Source of the DNA: Prevotella sp.
GTDB taxonomy: Bacteria; Bacteroidota; Bacteroidia; Bacteroidales; Bacteroidaceae
Length of the DNA: 63,887 bases
Direction of reading: 5' to 3'
NCBI GenBank assembly: GCA_017400455.1
Contig: JAFPTC010000142.1
Coordinates: forward strand, 1 to 63,887
The position numbers and the translations under genes were made by a program. Positions 8,388 to 17,738 of this stretch are shown in pieces. Position 1 is the stretch's first letter, and each line of letters opens with the position of its first letter. The notes beneath the pieces are model-generated. The model did not search any database. It was not told the DNA's origin and worked only from the letters and a program-made list of their open reading frames with translations.

Positions 8388-9449
8388 ATGATCATACGAA
8401 GCAAAGCCCCTCTTCGGCTTGGACTGGCAGGAGGCGGCTCGGACGTTTCACCTTATAGCGACATTTACGGCGGGCTGGTGCTCAATGCCACCATCAATCT
8501 CTACGCCTACTGCACCTTGGAGGAAACCGACGACAACATGATTGTCATCAATTCGGAAGACTCCGACTGCTATCAGAGCTATCCTTCCTGCAAGGCCCTT
8601 GAGATTGACGGGAAAGCATCGCTGATAAAGGGCGTATACAACCGGTTGGTGAAAGATTTCATGCTGGAGCCGCTGTCATTTAAGATTACCACCTACACCG
8701 ATGCGCCCGTCGGCTCCGGACTGGGCACCTCGTCAACCATGGTGGTGTGCATCCTGAAGGCATTCATCGAATGGTTAGGCCTGCCATTGGGCGACTATGA
8801 GACCTCGCGGCTGGCCTATGAGATTGAACGCAAGGACCTGGGGCTCAGCGGAGGCAAGCAAGACCAGTACGCAGCCACCTTTGGAGGCTTCAACTACATG
8901 GAGTTTCAAAGCAACGACCTGGTCATTGTCAATCCGCTGAAAATCAAACGCTGGATCATCGACGAGCTGGAAGCCTCGATGCTGCTCTACTTCACGGGGC
9001 GCAGCCGTTCGTCAGCAGAGATCATTGGAGAGCAGCAAAAAAACACTACAGAAGGAAAAGCCGAGGCCATTGAGGCCATGCACCGCATCAAGCAAAGCGC
9101 CATAGACACCAAGCGTGCACTGCTGATGGGCGACATCGACGAGTTTGCCCAAATTTTGAAAGAAGCTTGGGAGAACAAAAAGAAAATGGCCTCGCACATT
9201 TCCAATCCCATGATACAGCAAGCCATGGACGTGGCCATCCAGGCAGGCGCCAAAGCCGGAAAGGTTTCTGGCGCCGGCGGCGGTGGCTTCATCATGTTTG
9301 TCGTTGAGCCAACCCGCAAGAAAGAAGTGGAGAAAGCCCTGAAAAAGCTCGACGGCTTCGTCATGCCATTCCAATTCAGCGACGGCGGAGCCCACGGCTG
9401 GAGAATCTACCCAACTGACAAAGTCAAGAAATTCAAAGGAAATGAATAA
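8388..9449 (+). CDS. hddA: D-glycero-alpha-D-manno-heptose 7-phosphate kinase (HddA-type GHMP kinase)
   Basis: HddA phosphorylates D-glycero-D-manno-heptose 7-phosphate at C1, the second step toward GDP-heptose. The 353-residue protein starts [19 protein letters not shown], the GHMP-kinase N-terminus, and has the ATP loop [13 protein letters not shown] (about 106-118). The C-terminal motif is [18 protein letters not shown]. Length and the LAGGGSDV form fit the HddA subgroup rather than galactokinase or mevalonate kinase. The stop overlaps the gmhA start by 8 bp. With gmhA and the fused HddC-GmhB gene just downstream, the pathway assignment is strong. Confidence 0.88.
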   Translation: MIIRSKAPLRLGLAGGGSDVSPYSDIYGGLVLNATINLYAYCTLEETDDNMIVINSEDSDCYQSYPSCKALEIDGKASLIKGVYNRLVKDFMLEPLSFKITTYTDAPVGSGLGTSSTMVVCILKAFIEWLGLPLGDYETSRLAYEIERKDLGLSGGKQDQYAATFGGFNYMEFQSNDLVIVNPLKIKRWIIDELEASMLLYFTGRSRSSAEIIGEQQKNTTEGKAEAIEAMHRIKQSAIDTKRALLMGDIDEFAQILKEAWENKKKMASHISNPMIQQAMDVAIQAGAKAGKVSGAGGGGFIMFVVEPTRKKEVEKALKKLDGFVMPFQFSDGGAHGWRIYPTDKVKKFKGNE

Positions 9450-10047
9450 CAGCTCTATTGAAATTGCCAAGAGGCACACGGAAGAGTCGATTGACGTGAA
9501 AAGTATGTTGCTGGCCGACGAAGGAGCCATGCAGACCATTGCTCAGGTGGCCGACCTGTGTGTGGAAGCCTATCAGCACGGGCGGAAAGTGCTCTGGGCC
9601 GGCAACGGAGGCAGTGCCGCCGACGCGCAGCACATGGCAGGCGAAATGGTCAGCAAGTTCCAGTTCGACCGCCCTGCCCTCTCGTCGATAGCCCTCACCA
9701 CCGACACGTCAATCATCACCGCCATCAGCAACGACATGGACTATTCCGACATCTTTGCCCGCCAGCTGCAGGCACACGCCCTGGCAGGCGACGTGTTCGT
9801 TGGCATATCCACATCGGGCAACTCCAAGAACCTTGTCAAGGCCCTGCCCGTATGCCGAGAGCTGGGTGTCATCAGCGTGGCATTGGTGGGCGCATCGCCC
9901 TGCAAAATGGACGACTATGACATCGTCATCAAAATTCCCAGCACGTCAACGCCGCGCATCCAGGAATGCCAGACGCTCATAGGCCACATCATCTGCAGCA
10001 TCGTTGAGGAAAGGATTTTCGGCGAGAAATATAACAAGAAAGAATAA
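9442..10047 (+). CDS. gmhA: D-sedoheptulose 7-phosphate isomerase
   Basis: GmhA converts sedoheptulose 7-phosphate to D-glycero-D-manno-heptose 7-phosphate, the first step of heptose nucleotide synthesis. The 201-residue protein is a single SIS domain. It has [17 protein letters not shown], where the Glu corresponds to a catalytic position in GmhA, the phosphate-binding [13 protein letters not shown], and a C-terminal [15 protein letters not shown] with the conserved His. The start overlaps the hddA stop, so the two are translationally coupled. The bifunctional gene follows 19 bp after its stop. Confidence 0.93.
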   Translation: MNNSSIEIAKRHTEESIDVKSMLLADEGAMQTIAQVADLCVEAYQHGRKVLWAGNGGSAADAQHMAGEMVSKFQFDRPALSSIALTTDTSIITAISNDMDYSDIFARQLQAHALAGDVFVGISTSGNSKNLVKALPVCRELGVISVALVGASPCKMDDYDIVIKIPSTSTPRIQECQTLIGHIICSIVEERIFGEKYNKKE

Positions 10048-10066
10048 AACCAACAAGGAGAAGGTC

Positions 10067-11320
10067 ATGAAGGTGGTCATCATTGCCGGAGGCAAGGGCA
10101 CACGCATCGCATCGGTCAACAAGGACATTCCCAAGGCTATGATTCCTGTCGAGGGGAAGCCCGTCATGGAGTATGAAGTGGAGCTGGCCAAAAGCTATGG
10201 CTTCAGAGAATTCATTTTCATCACCGGCCACCTGGGCGATCAAATCTCCGACTACTTCGGCGACGGCAGCCGGTGGGGAGTAAGCATAGAATACTTCCAC
10301 GAAGAGCAGCCTTTAGGAACGGCAGGAGCGCTGGGCATGCTGAAGGACAAGCTCACCGAAGATTTCTTCGTGTTCTACGGCGACACAATATTAGACATCG
10401 ACATGACGGCGATGCTGAACTACCACCAGCAGCAGCACGCCGATGCCACCCTGCTGGTTCACCCAAACGACCATCCATACGATTCCGACCTTGTAGACTT
10501 GAACGAGGACGGCACCGTTCGCCAATTCTTCATCAAGCCCCACGACGCCCATCTTGTATGCCGCAACCTGGTGAATGCCTCGCTGTTCATCTTTGCCCCA
10601 AGCATCCTGAGCGAAATAGCGCCTGGCAGGAAGAGCCACATCGAGAAGGACATTCTGCCCCGCTGCCTGGAGAAGAAGATGAGGCTATGCGGATATGTCT
10701 CGTTTGAATACATCAAGGACATGGGCACGCCCGACCGCTATGACGACGTGTGCAACGACATCAGGAGGGGCATCGTAGGCAAAAGAAACAGGAAGAACCA
10801 GCGACCCGCCATCTTCTTAGACCGTGACGGCACCATTAATAAAGAGGTGAACCTGCTGTGCAGGCCGGAACAGCTGGAACTGATAGAGGGAGCTGCCGAG
10901 GCCATACGCCTGATCAACAACAGCGAGTACCTGGCCATCGTCGTCACCAACCAGCCTGTCATTGCCCGCAACCTGTGTACGCTGGAGCAGCTTGAGCATA
11001 TCCATGCCACGCTGGAAACCATGCTGGGAGCAGAGTATGCCTACCTGAACGCCATTTACTATTGTCCTCACCACCCCGACAGCGGTTATCCCGAGGAGCG
11101 GAAAGAGTACAAGATAAAATGCGACTGCCGCAAGCCAGCCCCAGGAATGTTGCTCAAGGCTGCCAAGGACTGGAACATAGACCTCAGCCGGTCCTACATC
11201 ATCGGCGATTCTCAAAAGGACGTCGAAGCTGGGGAAAACGCCGGCTTGCTGCGCTCAATACTCATCGACACCAACCAGCCCAACGCCTTGCTGAACGCCG
11301 TGGAAAAGATTTTGGGGTAA
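10067..11320 (+). CDS. Fused heptose-1-phosphate guanylyltransferase (HddC) and heptose-bisphosphatase (GmhB)
   Basis: This 417-residue protein joins two pathway steps. Residues 1 to about 235 are a sugar nucleotidyltransferase (VVIIAGGKGTRI, KAMIPVEGKP, YGDTILDID), matching HddC, which makes GDP-D-glycero-alpha-D-manno-heptose. Residues about 245-415 are a HAD phosphatase of the GmhB type: FLDRDGTIN (motif I), VVTNQP (II), a Cys/His zinc loop CPHHPDSGY...CDCRKP, and IGDSQKDVEAGENAG (IV). The ATG at 10067 was chosen because it starts the nucleotidyltransferase fold and has AAGGAG six bases upstream; the frame is open further upstream inside gmhA. With hddA and gmhA the whole sedoheptulose-to-GDP-heptose route is encoded in three genes. 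Confidence 0.87.
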   Translation: MKVVIIAGGKGTRIASVNKDIPKAMIPVEGKPVMEYEVELAKSYGFREFIFITGHLGDQISDYFGDGSRWGVSIEYFHEEQPLGTAGALGMLKDKLTEDFFVFYGDTILDIDMTAMLNYHQQQHADATLLVHPNDHPYDSDLVDLNEDGTVRQFFIKPHDAHLVCRNLVNASLFIFAPSILSEIAPGRKSHIEKDILPRCLEKKMRLCGYVSFEYIKDMGTPDRYDDVCNDIRRGIVGKRNRKNQRPAIFLDRDGTINKEVNLLCRPEQLELIEGAAEAIRLINNSEYLAIVVTNQPVIARNLCTLEQLEHIHATLETMLGAEYAYLNAIYYCPHHPDSGYPEERKEYKIKCDCRKPAPGMLLKAAKDWNIDLSRSYIIGDSQKDVEAGENAGLLRSILIDTNQPNALLNAVEKILG

Positions 11321-11380
11321 TAGCCCCAAGCCAAGCGAAGGCGGTTTCCTAAAAATGCATATTTATTCATTTTTACAGGG

Positions 11381-11466
11381 GGCCGAGTTTTGAAAAAAAG
11401 TCAACGCCGCGTGAAAAAATCTCACGTGAGATTTTTTTCTGGGAAGGCCTCCCGTGAAAAAGGGGT
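11381..11466. repeat. CACGTG palindromic repeat site B (1 core)
   Basis: One CTCACGTGAG core at 11421-11430 is flanked by GCCGCGTGAAAAAAT on the left and ATTTTTTTCTGGGAAGGCCTCCCGTGAAAAA on the right. A partial arm GGCCGAGTTTTGAAAAAAAG lies to the left. It fills most of the gap between the convergent heptose gene (ends 11320) and glycosyltransferase (ends 11508), where a bidirectional terminator would be expected. Confidence 0.88.
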
Positions 11467-11507
11467 GCCACGGCATCAAAAAACTGCATATTTATGCAAA
11501 AACAAGG

Positions 11508-12680
11508 CTAAGCATCCATGAAAGCCTTGAACTTTGCCCTGATTACATCAATGGAATAGAATTTCTTAATATAGCCTACCGATTTCTTGCCCTCATCGCT
11601 GCGCGCTTCCGGCGAATCCAGCAAGAAAGAAATCTGCTTCACCATCTCCTCGTCGGTCTCGGCAATGAAAGGCTGGCCTTCGGCATGCACAAGACCCTCA
11701 AACCCAATAGGCGTAGTCACCACGCAGGCTCCAACGGCCAAGGCCTGGAGAATTTTGTTCTGGAGGCCAGACCCCGACTGCATGGGGGCTATGACAACCG
11801 ATGCTTTCCTGAAATAATCCCACACATCGTCAACAAAGCCCGTCACCGTGACATGCTCCGACTGCAAGGCGCACACGCTTGCTGCGGGCGTCTTTCCAAC
11901 AATATAGAAATGCAGGCTGGGATAGGTTTTCAGCAGAACAGGCAGGATGTGGTCGCAGAAATATGTAACGGCCGTAATGTTTGGCTCATAGTTCATGGCT
12001 CCGACAAACACCAGGTTGGGCGTTTTCAGAACGGGCGTTTCATGTCCGGGGCCTTCGGGAATGACGGTATAGTTCTCTACGACAGTAATATCAGCCTTTC
12101 CACCGGCACAATCTACGATGAAATCGCGGTCTTTCTGCGATACGATGAGTTTCTTGTCGAACTCGCCCAACAGCTTTTGCTCGTAGCGGGAGCAGCGACG
12201 GGCGTCCGTCTTGTAAATCCACTTCCACAGGCCGTGAGAATGGGTAATGGCCGATTCGTAGTTCATCGAGAAAGCATCCACGATGTTCCAAATCTTATAT
12301 TGGCCAAGGCCTTCGGCATAGCGGGCCGTGCGCATGTTGTGACAATAGATGATGTCGTAGTCAGCAGCATGCTCCTTCACCCATCGCAACAGCTTTCGCG
12401 AATAATAATAGCACACCTGCAGGGGATATGGGCTTGTCATGAATCCGTGAAGCGACTTCAAATAGGACTGCCATTTGGGAATGGGGAAGCAACGTACCTG
12501 GTTGCAATACTGCCCCACGCCTTTGCTCACCACATCCAAGTCGTCCTTCTCAGAAACATAGCACAAGTCAACGTCGTAGCCTAAATCATGAAAAAAGCGT
12601 AGGTACTGATTGGTACCTATGGACGCTCCGTCTCGTATGGGAAAGGGAGATCTGGAGTTCAAGAAGAGCACTTTTTTCAT
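11508..12680 (-). CDS. GT-B glycosyltransferase (family 4)
   Basis: This 390-residue protein has a GT-B fold. The N-terminus KKVLFLNSRSPFPIRDGAS is the usual opening of GT4 sugar transferases, followed by HDLGYDVDLCYVSEKDD. The C-terminal donor domain has LVFVGAMNYEPN, FYIVGKTP and VTGFVDDVWDYF. It also has the conserved APMQSGSGLQNKILQALAVG segment with an EX7E-like character (here IAPMQSGSG...LQALA) and GFEGL. The start at 12680 was chosen over 12704 because the fold begins there and the promoter box at 12702-12709 overlaps the upstream extension. It is an isolated minus-strand gene in the polysaccharide region. Its sugar is unknown. Confidence 0.83.
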   Translation of the reverse strand: MKKVLFLNSRSPFPIRDGASIGTNQYLRFFHDLGYDVDLCYVSEKDDLDVVSKGVGQYCNQVRCFPIPKWQSYLKSLHGFMTSPYPLQVCYYYSRKLLRWVKEHAADYDIIYCHNMRTARYAEGLGQYKIWNIVDAFSMNYESAITHSHGLWKWIYKTDARRCSRYEQKLLGEFDKKLIVSQKDRDFIVDCAGGKADITVVENYTVIPEGPGHETPVLKTPNLVFVGAMNYEPNITAVTYFCDHILPVLLKTYPSLHFYIVGKTPAASVCALQSEHVTVTGFVDDVWDYFRKASVVIAPMQSGSGLQNKILQALAVGACVVTTPIGFEGLVHAEGQPFIAETDEEMVKQISFLLDSPEARSDEGKKSVGYIKKFYSIDVIRAKFKAFMDA

Positions 12681-12701
12681 TCTATTTTTAAATTGCGGCT
12701 G

Positions 12702-12709
12702 CAAAGTTA
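12702..12709 (-). promoter_or_regulatory. Promoter -7 box (TAACTTTG) for the 11.5-kb glycosyltransferase
   Basis: TAACTTTG on the minus strand lies 21 bp before the ATG at 12680. It excludes the longer frame start at 12704, which would fall inside the box. Confidence 0.7.
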
Positions 12710-12847
12710 CAATTTTTTTTCCATTCTAAGAACTTTTCCATAATAAATCGCCTTTATTTCCTTCTTTTTCTGCCCATTTAGGAAAAGAAGCAAAATAAAA
12801 ACCAAATCTTTCATAATATTCTTTTCCTTTTCACGTTAATAGATTAA

Positions 12848-13516
12848 ATGGAAAAAACACTAAGATTACAACTCACTGAAGAATATATGACTGTACTGGA
12901 GAATGGATACGTATTAGATGGAATGAACGAACTAGAACGCAACGTGAAACGAGCTATCGACTTCACCATAGCAGCGATCTGCATCATCATTTTCTCGCCC
13001 CTTTTCCTCATCTGCTATATTCTTGTCAAGCGCGAAGATGGCGGACCGGCCATTTTCAAGCAGGAACGTATTGGCCGATTCGGCCGCCCGTTTACCATCT
13101 ACAAATTCCGCACTATGCGCACCGATGCTGAGAAAGATGGGCCCGCCCTCTATCAGCACGAGAACGAGACGCGCATGACCAAAATCGGCAAATATCTCCG
13201 AGAGCACCATCTGGACGAATTGCCTCAGCTGTGGAATGTGATGAAAGGCGACATGGCCTTCATTGGCCCCCGGCCGGAAAGGAAATTCTTTATCGACCAG
13301 ATCATGGAACGAGACCCCCGCTACGTCTATCTCTACCAGATACGACCGGGCGTCACGTCATACGCAACACTCTATAACGGCTATACTGACACGCTGGAGA
13401 AGATGCTCCGCCGACTGGAGTTGGACCTCTATTATTTGGAACACCGCTCATGGTGGTTCGACCTGAAGATCATTACCAAGACCTTTATTAATATTGTGTT
13501 CGGAAAGAAGTTCTGA
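12848..13516 (+). CDS. Polyprenyl-phosphate sugar-1-phosphate transferase (bacterial sugar transferase)
   Basis: This 222-residue membrane enzyme starts glycan repeat-unit assembly by moving a sugar phosphate onto undecaprenyl phosphate. A single membrane segment spans about 37-57 (FTIAAICIIIFSPLFLICYIL). It is followed by the family signature: GGPAIFKQERIGR, the basic KFRTMRTDAEKDGP, HHLDELPQLWNVMKGDM (with the DE pair) and IGPRPERKFF. Length fits the minimal PglC/WcaJ-C-terminal type without an extra N-terminal domain. The next gene encodes a sugar-nucleotide dehydratase, so the two may provide the first sugar of a capsule or O-antigen unit. No clear TAnnTTTG box was found upstream. Confidence 0.93.
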   Translation: MEKTLRLQLTEEYMTVLENGYVLDGMNELERNVKRAIDFTIAAICIIIFSPLFLICYILVKREDGGPAIFKQERIGRFGRPFTIYKFRTMRTDAEKDGPALYQHENETRMTKIGKYLREHHLDELPQLWNVMKGDMAFIGPRPERKFFIDQIMERDPRYVYLYQIRPGVTSYATLYNGYTDTLEKMLRRLELDLYYLEHRSWWFDLKIITKTFINIVFGKKF

Positions 13517-13640
13517 TGGTCCCTCACCGGATTAGTAAGTTGAAGCTTCTATTACTTGAAAGACAATTGACATAAACAGTTAAAAGTACCCCCCCCATAA
13601 AAAGATTCCAATTATTTTTGTATATTTTGGAAATTATTAT

Positions 13641-13648
13641 TATCTTTG
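13641..13648 (+). promoter_or_regulatory. Promoter -7 box (TATCTTTG) for the CapD-like gene
   Basis: TATCTTTG lies 22 bp before the ATG at 13671, with TTTTTG ending at 13620, a 20-bp spacer that suits a Bacteroidetes -33 element. A run of seven C residues lies just upstream near 13590. Confidence 0.75.
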
Positions 13649-13670
13649 CAGCGTTTTAAAAAGTGGAGTT

Positions 13671-15593
13671 ATGAAATTTATAGATAAAATTGCCAACTGG
13701 TATTTTAGCAAGAACAGCCTGCCGTTTTGGTGCATATTGCTTATTGACAATGCAATTGTCTTTGGCTCATATCATTTCATGTACCTTTTGTTTAACCGTG
13801 ACGACAGGACTTTCGCGCACTTTGAAACACTTTCATTATCCATACTTATCTATCTGATATACTACAACATATCGTTCAAGATATTCCGCACTTATTCAGG
13901 CATCTTGCGCTACTCTTCATTCATAGACCTGCAGCGCATAGGCTATGCCATGTTATTGGCATCGGGACTGACGCTCATCACCCACGAGCTGTTGCAAGAC
14001 CAGCATCTGCTGTTCAGCCTCATCACCACGCGGCAGATTATTGCCACCTTCGCACTGAGCACATTCCTCATGTGGATTGTACGCATTCTGGTGAAGACCT
14101 TCTACGATGTAGCATTTGCCAGCCGCCGCTCGAAACGTACATATATCTTCGGAATCAAGAACGATGGCATTGCACTGGCCAAGCACATCAGAAGCGAGAA
14201 GCCCATGCGTTTTGCACTGAAAGGCTTTGCTACCATCGACAAGGACTTGGAAGGCCACTTGCTCATGGGTTCAAAAGTACACCTCATTGACGAGCATATC
14301 GTGCAAGACATGAAAGCCGAGGGCGTTGAGGCTTTGATCGTTGCGCCCAGCCGAATGACGATTTTCCGAAACAACCAGGCTTTCCAGGACGAGCTGATCA
14401 AGGCTGGCATCACCATCTACATCAGCGAGACGGCAAAGCCTTTGGACGAGGCCGGCGACGCTGTTGACAACACGCCAAGCGTCAAGGAAATAAGCATTGA
14501 GGACCTGTTGCCCCGCGACGAGATTCAGGTGGACATGGACTCGGTGGGCAATCAGCTCAAGGGACAGTGCATCATGATAACGGGCTCTGCCGGCAGCATC
14601 GGTAGTGAGATGGTGCGCCAGATAGCAGTTTATAATCCTCGTTTACTGGTATTGGTGGACCAAGCAGAGACGCCGCAGCACGACGTGCGCTTGATGATGA
14701 GCAAGGAATGGCCTTCTATTGAGACGCATACCATTGTGGCCAGCATCTGTGAGAAGGACTACATGGAAACGCTGTTCAAGAAGTACAAGCCTGCCTATGT
14801 ATTCCATGCAGCAGCCTACAAGCACGTGCCAATGATGGAAGACAATCCTTCGGAAAGCGTTCGCAACAACATCATCGGCACCAGGATCATTGCCGACCTG
14901 GCCGTGAAGTACGGAACAAAGAAGTTTGTGATGATCTCCACCGACAAGGCCGTAAATCCCACTAACGTGATGGGCTGCTCGAAGCGCATCTGCGAGATTT
15001 ACGTGCAAAGCCTCGACAAGGCCATCAAAGACGGAAAAATACAAGGAACCACCCAGTTTGTCACCACCCGCTTTGGCAATGTTCTTGGATCAAACGGCTC
15101 CGTCATTCCCCTTTTCAAAGAGCAGATTAAGAATGGTGGCCCCATCACGGTCACTGACCCCAACATCATCCGTTTCTTCATGCTCATTCCCGAGGCCTGT
15201 AAGCTGGTTCTTGAAGCCGGAACGAAAGGTAAGGGCGGCGAGATATTTATTTTCGACATGGGACAACCTGTGAAGATAGCGGATTTGGCCAAGCGCATGA
15301 TTATGCTGAGCGGTGCTCGTGACATTGAAATAAAATACACGGGCCTGCGTCCTGGCGAGAAGCTCTATGAAGAGGTGCTCAACGACAAGGAAACGACCAA
15401 GCCTTCATTCCATGAGAAGATTCGCATAGCCGCTGTACGTGAATACGACTACGCTGAGGTGTGCCGCGATTTGGATGAGCTTTACGAGCTGAGCAAGGAC
15501 TTCGACGACATGAAGACCGTAGGGAAGATGAAGGCCATCGTTCCCGAGTATAAGAGTAACAACTCTATCTATAGCAAGCTTGACAAGAATTAG
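13671..15593 (+). CDS. Membrane-bound UDP-sugar 4,6-dehydratase/epimerase (CapD/PglF/WbpM type)
   Basis: This 640-residue polysaccharide-biosynthesis protein has about four N-terminal membrane helices (roughly 18-160). A first Rossmann-like region (TYIFGIKNDGIALAKHI) follows, then a C-terminal short-chain dehydrogenase domain. That domain has the NAD-binding MITGSAGSIGSEMVRQI (about 302-318), HAAAYKHVPMMEDNP, and the catalytic region MISTDKAVNPTNVMGCSKR. The family converts UDP-GlcNAc to 4-keto-6-deoxy or epimerised sugars used as first sugars of glycans. The gene has its own promoter and overlaps by 4 bp with the convergent gene downstream. Dehydratase versus epimerase activity cannot be settled by reading. 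Confidence 0.93.
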   Translation: MKFIDKIANWYFSKNSLPFWCILLIDNAIVFGSYHFMYLLFNRDDRTFAHFETLSLSILIYLIYYNISFKIFRTYSGILRYSSFIDLQRIGYAMLLASGLTLITHELLQDQHLLFSLITTRQIIATFALSTFLMWIVRILVKTFYDVAFASRRSKRTYIFGIKNDGIALAKHIRSEKPMRFALKGFATIDKDLEGHLLMGSKVHLIDEHIVQDMKAEGVEALIVAPSRMTIFRNNQAFQDELIKAGITIYISETAKPLDEAGDAVDNTPSVKEISIEDLLPRDEIQVDMDSVGNQLKGQCIMITGSAGSIGSEMVRQIAVYNPRLLVLVDQAETPQHDVRLMMSKEWPSIETHTIVASICEKDYMETLFKKYKPAYVFHAAAYKHVPMMEDNPSESVRNNIIGTRIIADLAVKYGTKKFVMISTDKAVNPTNVMGCSKRICEIYVQSLDKAIKDGKIQGTTQFVTTRFGNVLGSNGSVIPLFKEQIKNGGPITVTDPNIIRFFMLIPEACKLVLEAGTKGKGGEIFIFDMGQPVKIADLAKRMIMLSGARDIEIKYTGLRPGEKLYEEVLNDKETTKPSFHEKIRIAAVREYDYAEVCRDLDELYELSKDFDDMKTVGKMKAIVPEYKSNNSIYSKLDKN

Positions 15594-16036
15594 TATTTCC
15601 TGAAATACATCCGCAGGCGCTCGGTTTCGAGCGCCATTTTTGTATCCTCCAGATACACGATGCGTAGCGTCTGGTCTAACTGGTCCAGCCCGTAGTGCCT
15701 CACCGTCTGCACATCGTGCACGATGCTGTCGGAAATATCCCTTCGGTCCACTATCGGATCATAGACGCGCAAAAGGTCGCCATGCTGTTCAAACCGATAG
15801 AGAATGGTATGATAGGCGTCCCGTTCCAGCAGCTCTTCCATCTTGAGCAGATTCGACTGCACCGACCAGAATATTTTCCTGTCTCTCATGTCTTCTGAAC
15901 GGCCGTTGCTCAGTGTGTCGGTCTGCGTCAACTGCCAAAAACCATCCATCTGTCCATTGTCCGACGTGTGGATGTCGCAGCTCAGCATGGAATGAGCTGC
16001 TAACATCATGAACAATACATACTTTATTCTTTTCAT
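15590..16036 (-). CDS. Small exported protein, lipocalin-like, probable lipoprotein
   Basis: This 148-residue protein has a signal sequence ending HSMLSC at about residue 20, an imperfect lipobox, so it is probably lipidated. The mature part begins DIHTSDNGQMDGFWQLTQTDTL, a pattern seen in small Bacteroidales lipocalin-like proteins (a GxW near the N-terminus followed by short strands). No enzyme motif is visible. It starts 2 bp after the wzi stop on the same strand, so it is almost certainly co-transcribed and may work with Wzi at the cell surface. Its stop overlaps the convergent dehydratase gene by 4 bp. The family name is tentative. Confidence 0.6.
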   Translation of the reverse strand: MKRIKYVLFMMLAAHSMLSCDIHTSDNGQMDGFWQLTQTDTLSNGRSEDMRDRKIFWSVQSNLLKMEELLERDAYHTILYRFEQHGDLLRVYDPIVDRRDISDSIVHDVQTVRHYGLDQLDQTLRIVYLEDTKMALETERLRMYFRKY

Positions 16037-16038
16037 GC

Positions 16039-17574
16039 CTAATTACTTTTCTTTAAGAACAATTTTTTCCCTACCGTCAGCTGAAAACCTGTGTTATCGC
16101 CCAACAGGCTACCACGGTCGAGGCCTACCCCCCCCTTCAGACTCCATCCAGACAAGACTGATTGCGGACTGAACGTATAGGTCACTTCAGCCAAGAAGTT
16201 CCAGTTGCGCTGAGGATTCAGCAGCGGCTGCTTGTAGGTTCCGAAGCCACGCTGCCACGTGCACATCAGCCTATAGTGTAACTGCGACGAAGGATTGCCG
16301 CAGGCTGCCAGATGCCAAGCCCAAAAGCGGTTGTTCTCCACCAGGATGTTCCCATCGTTATTATATATAGGAGAACGATAGAGCGGATTTCCCATCACCT
16401 GTCCCCAATGCTGCCAGCCGGTGAAGATGTGATGATTGTAATAATCGTCGCGACCGCCAAGATGGTCAGGCAGCGAACGGGTGTGGTCGTGATAGATGGG
16501 GCCGCTTTGGTACTTTGAATACACATACTCTGCAACCAAAGTGCTGAGCCATGGGTTATTGGCCAGGCGAAGCTCCAGTCCTAACAGCATATCCTTCAAG
16601 TCATAGAGCATCCAGCTGGATTGCTCTTTCTTGTCCCAGTTGGCGCCAGTGCCATAGCCGTCATAATCAATCAGGAACATCTGCGACTGATCCTCAAAGA
16701 AATGATCCACATAAGCCGAGATACCCCATGTCTCTTGATCGTAATTAAGTCTTGCCATCATGCTGCCAAGATGGTTGCCCTCAGCATTGGTATAGCCATC
16801 GTTTCCCTCGTCGTTTCCACCAGGAATCAACGCCTTCAGCGCGCCTTTCAGTCCTCCCCTGTTTTCTATCTTCTCCAAATAGGGTTTGCCCATCAAGGCA
16901 TAAGCTGTACCTCCATACTGACATGCCATTTCCAGCCCAAGCTCCACTGTCAGCGGATGATGCTCTTTACCGATTCTCAGATAACCGGCCTTTGTGTGTA
17001 GCAAGGAGTGTTCTGTATATCGGGTCTGCTGCTGGGTGAAATCCTTCTGCCACTGGTCGTCGGTGGTCATCCCATAGCTGACGTGTCCCTTCAGGCTTAG
17101 CCAGCCATTGGTGCCGGGTACTTTCCAATAATCGGGAAGCGACAGCCGCACAGCGGGCACGGGTCGTGCATTGATACCCAAGGTCTGCGAGCCAGTGCTC
17201 AGTTCCTGATTCTTCAGTTCCATGGGCTGCTCCTTGCTGCCAATGGTGAGCAGCCCCTTCTTCCACCCTAATTCGCCATAGGCCTGCTGCACCACCAGCG
17301 TACTGGTGAAGCCCGTCGCCACAGCCACATCTGCCCCAAAGCCCATGCGCCACTGACGAGCGGAATCCTGCTGCTGAGAGCGAAAGATGCCCGCACGAAC
17401 GTAGCCATTCACATCGTCTAAAGAGCTCAGGCCATACTTATTTGCATTCAGCCACAAGGGGGTATGGCTGCCATCAGTGGCGGTCAGCTGCGCCTCGGTA
17501 TTAATCTCAATTTGCGCAAGTGCACTTGAAGCCAATACCTGCGTAAGCAAACAGGCAAAGAGAATCTTTTTCAT
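16039..17574 (-). CDS. Capsule assembly Wzi family outer membrane protein
   Basis: Wzi proteins are outer-membrane beta-barrels that bind capsule polysaccharide at the cell surface. The 511-residue protein has a signal peptide MKKILFACLLTQVLASSALAQ from the ATG at 17574, chosen because the longer frame start at 17619 lies upstream of the promoter box. The mature part has the family opening EAQLTATDGSHTPLWLNANKYG, a long series of amphipathic strands (for example WRMGFGADVAVATGF, VVQQAYGELGWKKG) and a C-terminal barrel strand (TGFQLTVGKKLFLKKSN). Its position beside sugar transferase and dehydratase genes supports a capsule function. It is first in a two-gene operon with the lipocalin-like gene. 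Confidence 0.9.
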   Translation of the reverse strand: MKKILFACLLTQVLASSALAQIEINTEAQLTATDGSHTPLWLNANKYGLSSLDDVNGYVRAGIFRSQQQDSARQWRMGFGADVAVATGFTSTLVVQQAYGELGWKKGLLTIGSKEQPMELKNQELSTGSQTLGINARPVPAVRLSLPDYWKVPGTNGWLSLKGHVSYGMTTDDQWQKDFTQQQTRYTEHSLLHTKAGYLRIGKEHHPLTVELGLEMACQYGGTAYALMGKPYLEKIENRGGLKGALKALIPGGNDEGNDGYTNAEGNHLGSMMARLNYDQETWGISAYVDHFFEDQSQMFLIDYDGYGTGANWDKKEQSSWMLYDLKDMLLGLELRLANNPWLSTLVAEYVYSKYQSGPIYHDHTRSLPDHLGGRDDYYNHHIFTGWQHWGQVMGNPLYRSPIYNNDGNILVENNRFWAWHLAACGNPSSQLHYRLMCTWQRGFGTYKQPLLNPQRNWNFLAEVTYTFSPQSVLSGWSLKGGVGLDRGSLLGDNTGFQLTVGKKLFLKKSN

Positions 17575-17596
17575 GTCTTTACTTATTTCTGTGCTG

Positions 17597-17604
17597 CAAA
17601 GATA
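17597..17604 (-). promoter_or_regulatory. Promoter -7 box (TATCTTTG) for wzi
   Basis: TATCTTTG on the minus strand lies 22 bp before the ATG at 17574, the usual spacing in this window. Confidence 0.75.
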
Positions 17605-17738
17605 CGAATATTTTTCCAACTATAGGGATTTTCCCCCACCAATTTAGGGAAAATCCTTTGCGAGACTCACAAAAAAGCCGTTACTTTGCACCAGAGAAAC
17701 AAAAAAGTGAATTGTTGAACTATTAAAAGTATACGATT

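Noticed and set aside
13590-13598. A run of seven C residues near 13590, as a possible phase-variation tract
   Set aside because: It lies outside any gene and about 45 bp before the promoter box, so a length change would not shift a frame; there is no evidence that it matters.
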